This document shows, piece by piece, positions 1 to 5,870 of a DNA stretch of 6,700 nt. The notes beneath the pieces were generated by a model. The model did no database searches and had not been told where the DNA came from. It saw only the letters and a program-made list of their open reading frames with translations. Each line of letters opens with the position of its first letter. Position 1 is the stretch's first letter. The stretch spans positions 1-6,700 of the forward strand of contig JAUVLN010000118.1 in the NCBI GenBank assembly GCA_030600725.1, read 5' to 3'. Made by a program: the position numbers and the translations under genes. The DNA is from Thermoplasmatota archaeon (lineage in GTDB: Archaea > Thermoplasmatota > Penumbrarchaeia > Penumbrarchaeales > Penumbrarchaeaceae).

Positions 1-14
1 TCATCTGGGCTCAT
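1..14 (-). CDS. Possible first codons of a leftward gene cut by the window edge
   Basis: On the minus strand an ATG at 14-12 is followed by AGC CCA GAT and then the edge of the window, so only four codons (M-S-P-D) can be seen. The reason to suspect a start is the TATA-like run at 51-62, which would place transcription onset near position 30, about 15 bases ahead of this ATG. There is only a weak ribosome-site resemblance (GAGTGG) in between. Nothing can be said about the product. The same bases could instead be the tail of a plus-strand gene (one frame is open to a TAA at 40-42), so this call is weak. Confidence 0.2.
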
Positions 15-50
15 TATACCACTCGCTTTACTGCCGACCTAAAAGTGACG

Positions 51-62
51 TTGTATATATAT
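51..62 (-). promoter_or_regulatory. TATA-like element reading leftward, downstream of larB
   Basis: An A/T run (minus-strand reading TAATATATATAC) sits just beyond the larB stop codon, in a short gene-free stretch. It matches an archaeal TATA box and would fire toward position 1, about 26 bp ahead of position 30. It could serve a gene beginning at position 14. It could also simply be the A/T-rich end of the larB transcript, since no hairpin terminator is visible there. Confidence 0.35.
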
Positions 63-69
63 TAGGTGC

Positions 70-828
70 TCACGTCCTGCCGCTGCCCCTGGCGATCCTT
101 GCCGCCACGGCTCCTGCGATAAGGCCCGCGTCAATGTTCACGACGCATATGGGGGAACAGCTCTGGAGCATGGCGAAGAGGGCTGCCTCCCCTTTCCCGT
201 GGATGCCGTAACCGGTGGAAACGGGAAGCCCGATGACCGGGACAGGGACCAATCCGGATATCACCGTGGGGAGGGCCCCCTCCCTTCCCGCCGCCACCAC
301 AAGCACGTCAGCCCCCCAATCGCTCAGATCCCTGAGGGGCTCCACGATCCTGTGTATGCCTGCAACGCCGATATCGTAGAACGACCTCACCTCACACCCC
401 ATCTCCATAGCGATGATCTCCCCCTCCCGACTTACCGGTATATCGGAGGTGCCGGCCGTGATGAAACCCACTTTGCCCCTGATCTCGGGTACTGTGAACC
501 CCTCCTTCCTCAATATCAGGAATCTGGCCTCCGGATCATATTTCTCCTTTAATTCACCTTCAAGCGATCCAAGCAGGTTGTCCTTGGTCCCCTCATCGAT
601 CCTCGATATCAACGCCCTGTTCCCACTTTCAAGGGCTGAAGCGGCGGTATCGTGCAGATGTTCATCGGTCTTACCTTCGGCAATTATGATCTCTGGTATA
701 CCTGTTCTACCCTCCCTGCCGAAATCCAGGTTGGAGACGCCCTGAATATACAACCGTTTCCACATCTCCTTCTTGGCCTTATCGAGCGTTATCCTTCCTC
801 CGGCGAGGTCCTCAAGCAGATCATCCAT
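70..828 (-). CDS. larB: LarB, pyridinium-3,5-biscarboxylic acid mononucleotide synthase
   Basis: LarB carries out the first step of nickel-pincer nucleotide synthesis: it carboxylates nicotinic acid adenine dinucleotide and cleaves its phosphoanhydride, giving P2CMN. LarE and LarC then add sulfur and nickel, and the cofactor serves LarA-type racemases. The 252-aa protein has the family's usual length and order. The N-terminal region carries LDFGREGRTGIPE (residues 34-46). A PurE-like Rossmann domain follows, with GFITAGTSDIPVSREGE (121-137), DIGVAGIHR (152-160) and VVAAGREGALPTVISGL (177-193). The C-terminal block LPVSTGYGIHGKGEAAL (201-217) runs into LQSC, whose C224 corresponds to the active-site cysteine of characterised LarB, and then to NIDAG (231-235). 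These blocks separate it from true PurE, which is shorter and lacks the cysteine block. A TATA element lies 26-27 bp before the ATG, so the mRNA is probably leaderless. larC, larE and larA are not in the window. Confidence 0.95.
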   Translation of the reverse strand: MDDLLEDLAGGRITLDKAKKEMWKRLYIQGVSNLDFGREGRTGIPEIIIAEGKTDEHLHDTAASALESGNRALISRIDEGTKDNLLGSLEGELKEKYDPEARFLILRKEGFTVPEIRGKVGFITAGTSDIPVSREGEIIAMEMGCEVRSFYDIGVAGIHRIVEPLRDLSDWGADVLVVAAGREGALPTVISGLVPVPVIGLPVSTGYGIHGKGEAALFAMLQSCSPICVVNIDAGLIAGAVAARIARGSGRT

Positions 829-850
829 CGTATCTGAAGAAATTAATAAG

Positions 851-860
851 GATATATAGA
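851..860 (-). promoter_or_regulatory. TATA box of larB, possibly shared with the divergent gene at 922
   Basis: The minus strand reads TCTATATATC, centred about 27 bp before the larB ATG at 828. That is the spacing expected for a leaderless archaeal transcript, and no Shine-Dalgarno sequence lies between. The core ATATAT is its own reverse complement. Read on the plus strand it would start a transcript near 882, immediately before the inverted repeat at 883-902. A weaker alternative for the plus-strand gene is ATTTAATA at 866-873. Confidence 0.6.
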
Positions 861-882
861 TAGCGATTTAATAGGAGCAAAG

Positions 883-902
883 GGATTGCAGGAGTGCAAT
901 CC
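883..902 (+). repeat. Perfect 8-bp inverted repeat with GGAG loop ahead of the orphan gene
   Basis: GGATTGCA (883-890) and TGCAATCC (895-902) are exact reverse complements separated by GGAG. The structure ends 19 bases before the TTG start of the gene at 922. If transcription starts near 882 (from the TATA core at 852-859), it would be a hairpin at the very 5' end of the mRNA. If it starts near 896 (from 866-873), the repeat would lie across the start point and look more like an operator for a dimeric regulator. About one such 8-bp repeat with a short spacer is expected by chance in a window this size; its position is what makes it suggestive. Confidence 0.5.
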
Positions 903-909
903 GAATTAA

Positions 910-914
910 AGGTG
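910..914 (+). promoter_or_regulatory. Ribosome binding site that fixes the TTG start at 922
   Basis: AGGTG at 910-914 matches the archaeal Shine-Dalgarno core and leaves 7 bases before the TTG at 922. The reading frame is closed by TAA at 907-909. The nearby ATG at 917 and GTG codons at 912 and 914 are out of frame, and the next in-frame ATG would be codon 81. TTG is therefore the only plausible start. Confidence 0.6.
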
Positions 915-921
915 TGATGGT

Positions 922-2661
922 TTGGATACAGGACCCGAGGGAAAGAAGGGCGGAAAGGCCCCATCATCCGAGGTTATATGGTCCATTCTGGGAGATAGAC
1001 CATCATCCTCCGATCACAGGGTCCTGAAGGTCGACCGCCTCGATTCCGAACCCCGGTCCGTACATCGGCTCCTTGAGATCGATGATCGGAAGGTCCATAT
1101 ATGGGACATCGAGGGCGAGGATGGGGTGGAGATCCCCATCACATCCATCGACCGCAAGGTCATGTCAACACTGCTTCCCCATTATGCGAGATCTCTTCAG
1201 GGTGATGAGACCTCTTCATCGATCCAATTCCGCCCTTTCGGCCAATGGGATGACACCTGGCAGGGGGAATTGAACGGATGGGATGGATCCTCACAGATGG
1301 CGGTAGTGAGGGACGGGGAGATATTGGATCTGAGATATCGGGGGGAGGGGTATCAGTATGACCTCCGGTATGGCCTCTTCCCGAGGAAGGAGAATATGGG
1401 GCCATATATGATATCAAGACTTTCCAATCTGGGTTTTGATGGGGTGCCCACCCTCCTTGGGGTATCATACTGGGAGATCGAGGGACAGGTGCTTCCATGG
1501 AGCAGCCTGATCAGGTTCCCCGGGATCCCTACATCCGGATACAAACCGTTCCTCTCGGATCTTCGGGAGCTGATATCCGGCTTCAGGAAGCTCACCCCGG
1601 AGCAGGCCCTTGGATACCTCTTCGGCCTCTCCACCTCCCTGGAGAGAGGCTCTTTCGAGTCCGCATTTCAGCTTGGTGTGAGCATCGGAGAGCTACAGAG
1701 CTATATGATCGGTCGGGAAGATGGAGGGCCCGTCGGAGGCAGACACACCTTCGGCAACAGGATACTTGAGAGGTTCAGGATGGGGATGTTCGGCACATCC
1801 GATCTCGGGGAGATACTGGGCAGGGCGTCCTCCTACATTGACGGTGTGAAGAGATCCCTCAGGAAAAGCTCGGGAAACGACAGGGTCAAAAGGCCCACCT
1901 CCGGCCGAAAGCTCAAGGTCCTGAAGGGACAGAGCATGATATCAAAGGGGATGGGACCCGAGGAGGCGCGTCTATCACTGCTCAATGGATACCTCCTGAG
2001 GAAGGAGCGCACCATAAGGAGCGGGATTAAGGGTCTGAGGTCGTTCGTGGGCTCTCCCAACATATCCTCGTGTGTGGACTGCAATCTGGAGAGGCTGTCG
2101 CTCATCAACACCGATTGGTTCATGTTCCAGGATATGGACTGGGAGTTCCACCTGGATGAGGAGGGGCCGGACAGGAAGATGCTCCCGCTGAAGGACCTGG
2201 CCCAGGTTTTGAACTCCCTCCTGAAGGCCAGGTACCTCTCGGCCCGGTGGATATTCTCCCAGTTCTCCAGGACGAAGGGGGTCGAGCGGGAGATACTGGA
2301 TACGCTCTTCCTGGAGTACAACCTGAAGAAACCCACCTACAGGAATATGATGCCGGACCTGAGGATCCACAGGAGGATAGGAGAGGATGTCCCGTTCAGG
2401 GTGATATTCGATGTATCCATCATATCGATGCTCTGGTACGAACGCTGCCATAACGCTCTCGTTGAAGGGTACAACAAGGGCATATCGATGTACGGTAACA
2501 AGCCCCTGATCGAGTATCCCAGGGGGACGGATACTGCCGAGGGCATCAGGATAATGCAAGCACTTCTGTCCCTCTCCGACCTATCACGGTCCCTGGAAAG
2601 CGGAGACCCATCCCGGGTCAGCATCGAATCGGACCTGCTGATCCTCCTGACAAGATGGTGA
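922..2661 (+). CDS. Orphan protein, remote and degenerate maltokinase/APH-like kinase fold
   Basis: I do not recognise this 579-aa cytosolic protein outright; it has no signal peptide or membrane helix. Its block order resembles maltokinase, a member of the aminoglycoside-phosphotransferase-like kinases. GFDGVPTLLGVSYW (171-184) resembles the 'gf.nvP.llG' segment after the N-lobe lysine. LGVSIGELQ (251-259) resembles 'LG.rtaeLH'. CVDCNL (384-389) sits where the catalytic HGDLHL belongs. FQDMDWE (402-408) sits at DFEGEP, and KMLPLKDLAQVLNSL (419-433) at 'SPLRDVAGMLRS'. The C-terminal DTAEGIRIMQALLSLSDL (537-554) resembles the closing 'ekalYEl' helix. Some catalytic residues look replaced: the HGD histidine is C384 and the LK lysine region reads ILDL (134-137), while D386 and N388 remain. 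A basic stretch (about 310-337) precedes the catalytic region. The gene converges on rli1 across 33 bp without an obvious terminator. The fold call is inference from motif order, and an unrelated lineage-specific family is possible. The existence of the gene is secure. Confidence 0.9.
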   Translation: MDTGPEGKKGGKAPSSEVIWSILGDRPSSSDHRVLKVDRLDSEPRSVHRLLEIDDRKVHIWDIEGEDGVEIPITSIDRKVMSTLLPHYARSLQGDETSSSIQFRPFGQWDDTWQGELNGWDGSSQMAVVRDGEILDLRYRGEGYQYDLRYGLFPRKENMGPYMISRLSNLGFDGVPTLLGVSYWEIEGQVLPWSSLIRFPGIPTSGYKPFLSDLRELISGFRKLTPEQALGYLFGLSTSLERGSFESAFQLGVSIGELQSYMIGREDGGPVGGRHTFGNRILERFRMGMFGTSDLGEILGRASSYIDGVKRSLRKSSGNDRVKRPTSGRKLKVLKGQSMISKGMGPEEARLSLLNGYLLRKERTIRSGIKGLRSFVGSPNISSCVDCNLERLSLINTDWFMFQDMDWEFHLDEEGPDRKMLPLKDLAQVLNSLLKARYLSARWIFSQFSRTKGVEREILDTLFLEYNLKKPTYRNMMPDLRIHRRIGEDVPFRVIFDVSIISMLWYERCHNALVEGYNKGISMYGNKPLIEYPRGTDTAEGIRIMQALLSLSDLSRSLESGDPSRVSIESDLLILLTRW

Positions 2662-2694
2662 CGATCCCCGACGGGCCATCATCTTACGAGGCGA

Positions 2695-4527
2695 TCACCC
2701 GGTGTAATAATACTGCCCGGATCTCTTCTGCTTCGAGTCGAGTCTGGAGTCGAGCTTGTTTATCCTGGGCCTCTTCGTCTCCATGTCGCGTCTGAAGGTT
2801 ATATTGATGTCCGAGAGGAAGAGGTTCATACCATCACGCAGTGACATGGGCCCCACCGCGGTTCCGCTGATCGACGGCTCCCCCTGGAAGACCATCATGG
2901 TATCGGAGACCAGATCGATGAAGTAGACATCGTGGTCCACGATCAGGCCAGACCTGCCCCGTTTCTCGATGACCCTTCTTATGATCTTGGCCACATCCAT
3001 CCTCTGGTTGGCATCGAGGTATGCGGATGGCTCGTCAAGAAGATAGAGGTCGGCATCCCGGCCCAGGGCGAGGGAGACGGCCACCCTTTGCTGCTCCCCC
3101 CCAGAGAGCTTATCCATCTCCTTGTCGTATAGGTGCTTCATGTGGAGGGGCCCCTCTATCTCGGCCTTGAAGAAACCGGAGAGGAAGAGCTCCTTGAGCT
3201 CGACGGTCAGGTAATCCCTGACGCTCCCCTCGAAATCATGCTTGATATACTGAGGTTTGTAGCTGATATCGATGGAGCTCTCAACCGATCCCATATCGGG
3301 TTTCACGACCCCGGCCAGCATATCCACGAGTGTGGTCTTTCCGGTGGCATTCGGCCCAACGCAGCCTATTACCTCGCCCACATGGATCGTTCCCCCCTTG
3401 CATTTGAATTCGAAGTTGGGATACCTCTTCTCCAGTGCGGGGAAATCCAGTAGATCGCCTCCGGCGAAACTGATCCTGGGCGGGTGGTCGAAGAACTCCA
3501 CGGGCTTGTCCCTGAAGCGGATGTTCTCCTCCCGCATGTACCCGTGGAGGAAGGTGTTTATTGCGTGCTTGACGGTCATGGGCTTGGAGACGACGCCGAA
3601 TGCGCCGGCGTCCCCGTACATGAGGCAGATGTTGTCGGCGAGGAAATCCAGGATGGCCAGGTCGTGCTCGACCACCATCACCTGCTTGTGACCTCCCAGC
3701 TTCTTGATCTTCTGGCTTATCCTGAGCCTCTGACGGATATCCAGATACGAGGAGGGCTCATCGAAGAAGTAGAAGTCCGCATCCTTCAGCAGTGTGGCGG
3801 CAATTGCCACCCTCTGGAGCTCCCCTCCCGAGAGCTTGTCCAGCTCCCTGTTCAGAACCTGCTCGATCTCAAGGTCTCTGGCGATCTCCATCATCCTGTC
3901 CGCGTCAACCTTTTCGAGAAGATCGCTCACCTTCCCCTTGAACGCCTTGGGGATGGAGTCGACATACTGGGGTTTGAGCGCAGGCACCAGCTCCCCTTTT
4001 GCCACCTGGTTGAAGTGCTCGGCAAGGGCGGTTCCGGCGAAGCGGTCCCTTACATCCTCCCAGTTCTCGGGGCGTTTCTTTGCCTCATCCCGGTCCAGCT
4101 GTTTGGAGCCGAATGCCTTCGAATCCTTATCGTCGTCCTCGATGCCGATCCCGAAGTTGGGGAGCATCGTCCCGGATATCGTCGACAGGACCGTGGTCTT
4201 CCCTATTCCATTTGAGCCCATCAGGCCCAGCACCCTTCCCGGCTGGGGGTAGGGAAGCCTGAACAGCCTGAAGCCGTTTGGTCCGAACTGGTGGACGAGA
4301 TCGTCATCCAGCTCCTCGGGAAGGCCTATTATCTTGATGGCGTCGAAGGGGCACTTGTGTACACATATACCGCACCCGACGCATAGGTCCTCGTCGATGA
4401 GGGGTTGGTTCTTCTTATTGAATGAGAAGATGTCGTCCCCGGACCTGACCCTTGGACAGAACTTGAAACACTCCTTGGCGCATTTTCTAGGCTGGCACCG
4501 GTCGTACAGAACTGCTGCTATCCTCAT
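2695..4527 (-). CDS. rli1: ABCE1/Rli1, ribosome-recycling iron-sulfur ABC ATPase
   Basis: ABCE1 splits the 70S ribosome after termination or rescue, working with aRF1 or aPelota, and it stays on the small subunit. The 610-aa protein is complete. The N-terminal region has all eight cluster cysteines: C11, C16, C20, C24, and then C49, C52, C55, C59 in CVGCGICVHKCP. Nucleotide-binding domain 1 has Walker A GSNGIGKTT (104-112), signature LSGGE (232-236), Walker B ending FFDEP with E257, and H-loop H288. Domain 2 has GPNATGKTT (391-399), LSGGEQ (474-479), LLDEP with E499, and H532. The hinge reads SYLDIRQR (260-267) and NIRFR (335-339), and the C-terminus RPRINKLDSRLD...YYY is typical. It has no membrane domain and is not a transporter. 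A charged segment around 127-152 is longer than usual for the family. The start is set by GGTGGG 6 bases ahead. The gene lies 39 bp behind the dehydratase gene in the same direction. Confidence 0.98.
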   Translation of the reverse strand: MRIAAVLYDRCQPRKCAKECFKFCPRVRSGDDIFSFNKKNQPLIDEDLCVGCGICVHKCPFDAIKIIGLPEELDDDLVHQFGPNGFRLFRLPYPQPGRVLGLMGSNGIGKTTVLSTISGTMLPNFGIGIEDDDKDSKAFGSKQLDRDEAKKRPENWEDVRDRFAGTALAEHFNQVAKGELVPALKPQYVDSIPKAFKGKVSDLLEKVDADRMMEIARDLEIEQVLNRELDKLSGGELQRVAIAATLLKDADFYFFDEPSSYLDIRQRLRISQKIKKLGGHKQVMVVEHDLAILDFLADNICLMYGDAGAFGVVSKPMTVKHAINTFLHGYMREENIRFRDKPVEFFDHPPRISFAGGDLLDFPALEKRYPNFEFKCKGGTIHVGEVIGCVGPNATGKTTLVDMLAGVVKPDMGSVESSIDISYKPQYIKHDFEGSVRDYLTVELKELFLSGFFKAEIEGPLHMKHLYDKEMDKLSGGEQQRVAVSLALGRDADLYLLDEPSAYLDANQRMDVAKIIRRVIEKRGRSGLIVDHDVYFIDLVSDTMMVFQGEPSISGTAVGPMSLRDGMNLFLSDINITFRRDMETKRPRINKLDSRLDSKQKRSGQYYYTG

Positions 4528-4533
4528 AATGGT

Positions 4534-4539
4534 CCCACC
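4534..4539 (-). promoter_or_regulatory. Ribosome binding site of rli1
   Basis: The minus strand reads GGTGGG, six bases before the rli1 ATG at 4527. It is the clearest Shine-Dalgarno sequence in the window. It supports this start and translation from a longer mRNA, such as one read through from the upstream dehydratase gene. Confidence 0.6.
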
Positions 4540-4554
4540 AACTCAACGGAACAT

Positions 4555-4566
4555 GGATTATAAAGA
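4555..4566 (-). promoter_or_regulatory. Possible TATA box for rli1 next to the upstream stop codon
   Basis: The minus strand reads TCTTTATAATCC, directly after the stop codon (4569-4567) of the dehydratase gene. It is a fair archaeal TATA match. It would start a transcript near 4535, which leaves the Shine-Dalgarno sequence only at the extreme 5' end. rli1 may therefore have its own promoter, be cotranscribed with the dehydratase gene, or both. Confidence 0.4.
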
Positions 4567-5790
4567 TTATCTCGGCTCAGCTGCATTTTCGATGATCATC
4601 TCGATGGGCATAAGCTCCGTGGATATCCGCGACATCCTGGGCAGGTAATGGGCGGCCTTTCCAGAATCGGTCCCGGCCCTGCTCATTCCCATCATGTCAA
4701 GGGGGGACACGACCATGCAGGTGTCCCTGTAGATCTCCACTCCTGCCTTCTCAACGCCCTTTACCAGCTCAACGTCCAGGGAGTTCAGCAGATCCCTGCT
4801 GGTGAATGCCAGGATCCTCTTCCCGGGAAGAAGCCTTTTTCCCTTGATGGAACGATAAAGCCTCTGGAACTCCCCCTTCCCTAGCTGCGGGCACCCGATC
4901 ACATATGTGTCGATCTCACCGTCGATAGTGGGGTAGAGCTCCTCCTTGACGGCCGAGAGGTCCTCCGATGAAATGGTTACCCTATCATCTATATTGTTCT
5001 CGAAGGAGGCCGGGTCACATATCCTTGATTCCGGCGTGACCCCTTCCACGTGGTAGAGGGCCAATCCCCCCTTGGCGGCCATGGCCGCACCCATGTGTTT
5101 CAGGTCCGGGAGCTCCGGACCTTTCAATCCTTTGATCAACGGGATCCCCGAGTTGAAATTCACACCGATATGGGCCCCGAGAAGGTCGTGATCGAGCGCC
5201 GACATCTCCCCTGAAACCGAGACCTCGATCGTGGGTAGCCTCTTCTCATCCAGGTGCATTCCGTAGTTTGGGGTTCTTCCCACGATGGCTGATGCAAGGC
5301 ATGAGATGGACCCTTCCCTGTTCGTCCTGGCGCCCAGCATGGAGTTCGCATATATGACCGCATTGGATTCACCCCAGGCGATGTGGTCCCCCATTCCCAC
5401 CGGATGCAGTTTGGAAAACAGCTCGTAGGGAATGCAGGTGCATGTGGTTTCCACACCCAGGGAACCATATAGTTTGATTATCCTCCCCTGCTTCTTCGCG
5501 AAGGCCGGATCAATGCCCATCTTACCCCATAGATCCAGGTCCATGCCCGCGGGGTTCAGGGAGGATGGAACCGAGACCTTCCCCCCGTCATCGTGGAACC
5601 TCTCCAGCATTTTAATGAGCCCCTCACCTCCCGTCTTGTAGGATACGCCAGATATATGGGCAGAGACGATCCGGATCAATGAGTCGGCCCCCTCCAGCTC
5701 CCCAAGGTTCACAAGGATCCTCATGGCCAGCTCCTCTGCGGGCCCCGATCCTCCGTTCAGGATCCTCTCCTCATCCGCTGTCAGCTCCAT
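4567..5790 (-). CDS. Phosphomevalonate dehydratase large subunit (aconitase X family)
   Basis: This is the 407-aa large subunit of the [4Fe-4S] enzyme that dehydrates (R)-5-phosphomevalonate to trans-anhydromevalonate 5-phosphate in the archaeal mevalonate pathway, which feeds isoprenoid lipid synthesis. Family signatures are AHISGVSYKTGGEG (44-57), GVETTCTCIPYEL (112-124), IAWGESNAVIYANSMLGARTN (starting at 137), GSISCLASAIVGRTPNYGMHL (starting at 160), VIGCPQLG (297-304), and DTCMVVSPL near 356 with ATDSGKAA-like GTDSGKAA (373-380). Candidate cluster and active-site cysteines are C117, C119, C164, C300 and C358. I start it at MELTADEER (ATG 5790-5788), because the frame's upstream extension to 5943 crosses the promoter and the divergent gene and is low-quality sequence. 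Aconitase-X proteins of other specificity, such as cis-3-hydroxyproline dehydratase, are the alternative. The size (no fused small domain) and archaeal setting favour the mevalonate role. The small subunit (DUF126) gene is not adjacent. Confidence 0.9.
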   Translation of the reverse strand: MELTADEERILNGGSGPAEELAMRILVNLGELEGADSLIRIVSAHISGVSYKTGGEGLIKMLERFHDDGGKVSVPSSLNPAGMDLDLWGKMGIDPAFAKKQGRIIKLYGSLGVETTCTCIPYELFSKLHPVGMGDHIAWGESNAVIYANSMLGARTNREGSISCLASAIVGRTPNYGMHLDEKRLPTIEVSVSGEMSALDHDLLGAHIGVNFNSGIPLIKGLKGPELPDLKHMGAAMAAKGGLALYHVEGVTPESRICDPASFENNIDDRVTISSEDLSAVKEELYPTIDGEIDTYVIGCPQLGKGEFQRLYRSIKGKRLLPGKRILAFTSRDLLNSLDVELVKGVEKAGVEIYRDTCMVVSPLDMMGMSRAGTDSGKAAHYLPRMSRISTELMPIEMIIENAAEPR

Positions 5791-5837
5791 GGTCCCGATA
5801 AAGGGTGCTGGATAGAAAAACCCTTTCGGTGGATTGT

Positions 5838-5850
5838 AATATTTATATCT
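5838..5850. promoter_or_regulatory. Shared TATA core between the dehydratase gene and the IMPACT-family gene
   Basis: The only strong A/T element in the 80-bp gap is AATATTTATATCT on the plus strand. Read rightward, TTTATATC (5842-5849) is centred about 26 bp before the ATG at 5871, which fits a leaderless transcript. Read leftward, the same bases give ATATAAAT, predicting a start near 5819 and a leader of about 28 bases before the ATG at 5790, without a clear Shine-Dalgarno sequence. Both genes therefore appear to draw on overlapping TATA boxes. Confidence 0.55.
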
Positions 5851-5870
5851 CCTCGCCTCTATGGATAAAC

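Noticed and set aside
70..828. PurE (AIR carboxylase) as an alternative to LarB
   Set aside because: The protein is longer than PurE, has the LarB N-terminal FGREGRTGIPE block and the C-terminal QSC cysteine block, and no purine genes are nearby.
1975..2559. Minus-strand open frame of 194 codons opposite the orphan gene
   Set aside because: It has no family-like motif or ribosome site, and the plus-strand frame has a supported start and recognisable block structure.
2662..2694. Terminator between the two converging genes
   Set aside because: The 33-bp gap has no T tract on either strand and no convincing stem, so no terminator is called.
3484..4215. Long plus-strand open frame of 243 codons opposite rli1
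   Set aside because: It is exactly antisense to a highly conserved ATPase, its product is rich in H, V, L and E with no recognisable motif, and long antisense frames are expected opposite GC-rich coding sequence.
5805..5870. Upstream start for the IMPACT-family gene at 5805
   Set aside because: The added 22 residues contain the TATA box in their DNA and lie outside the conserved domain; the ATG at 5871 fits leaderless spacing.
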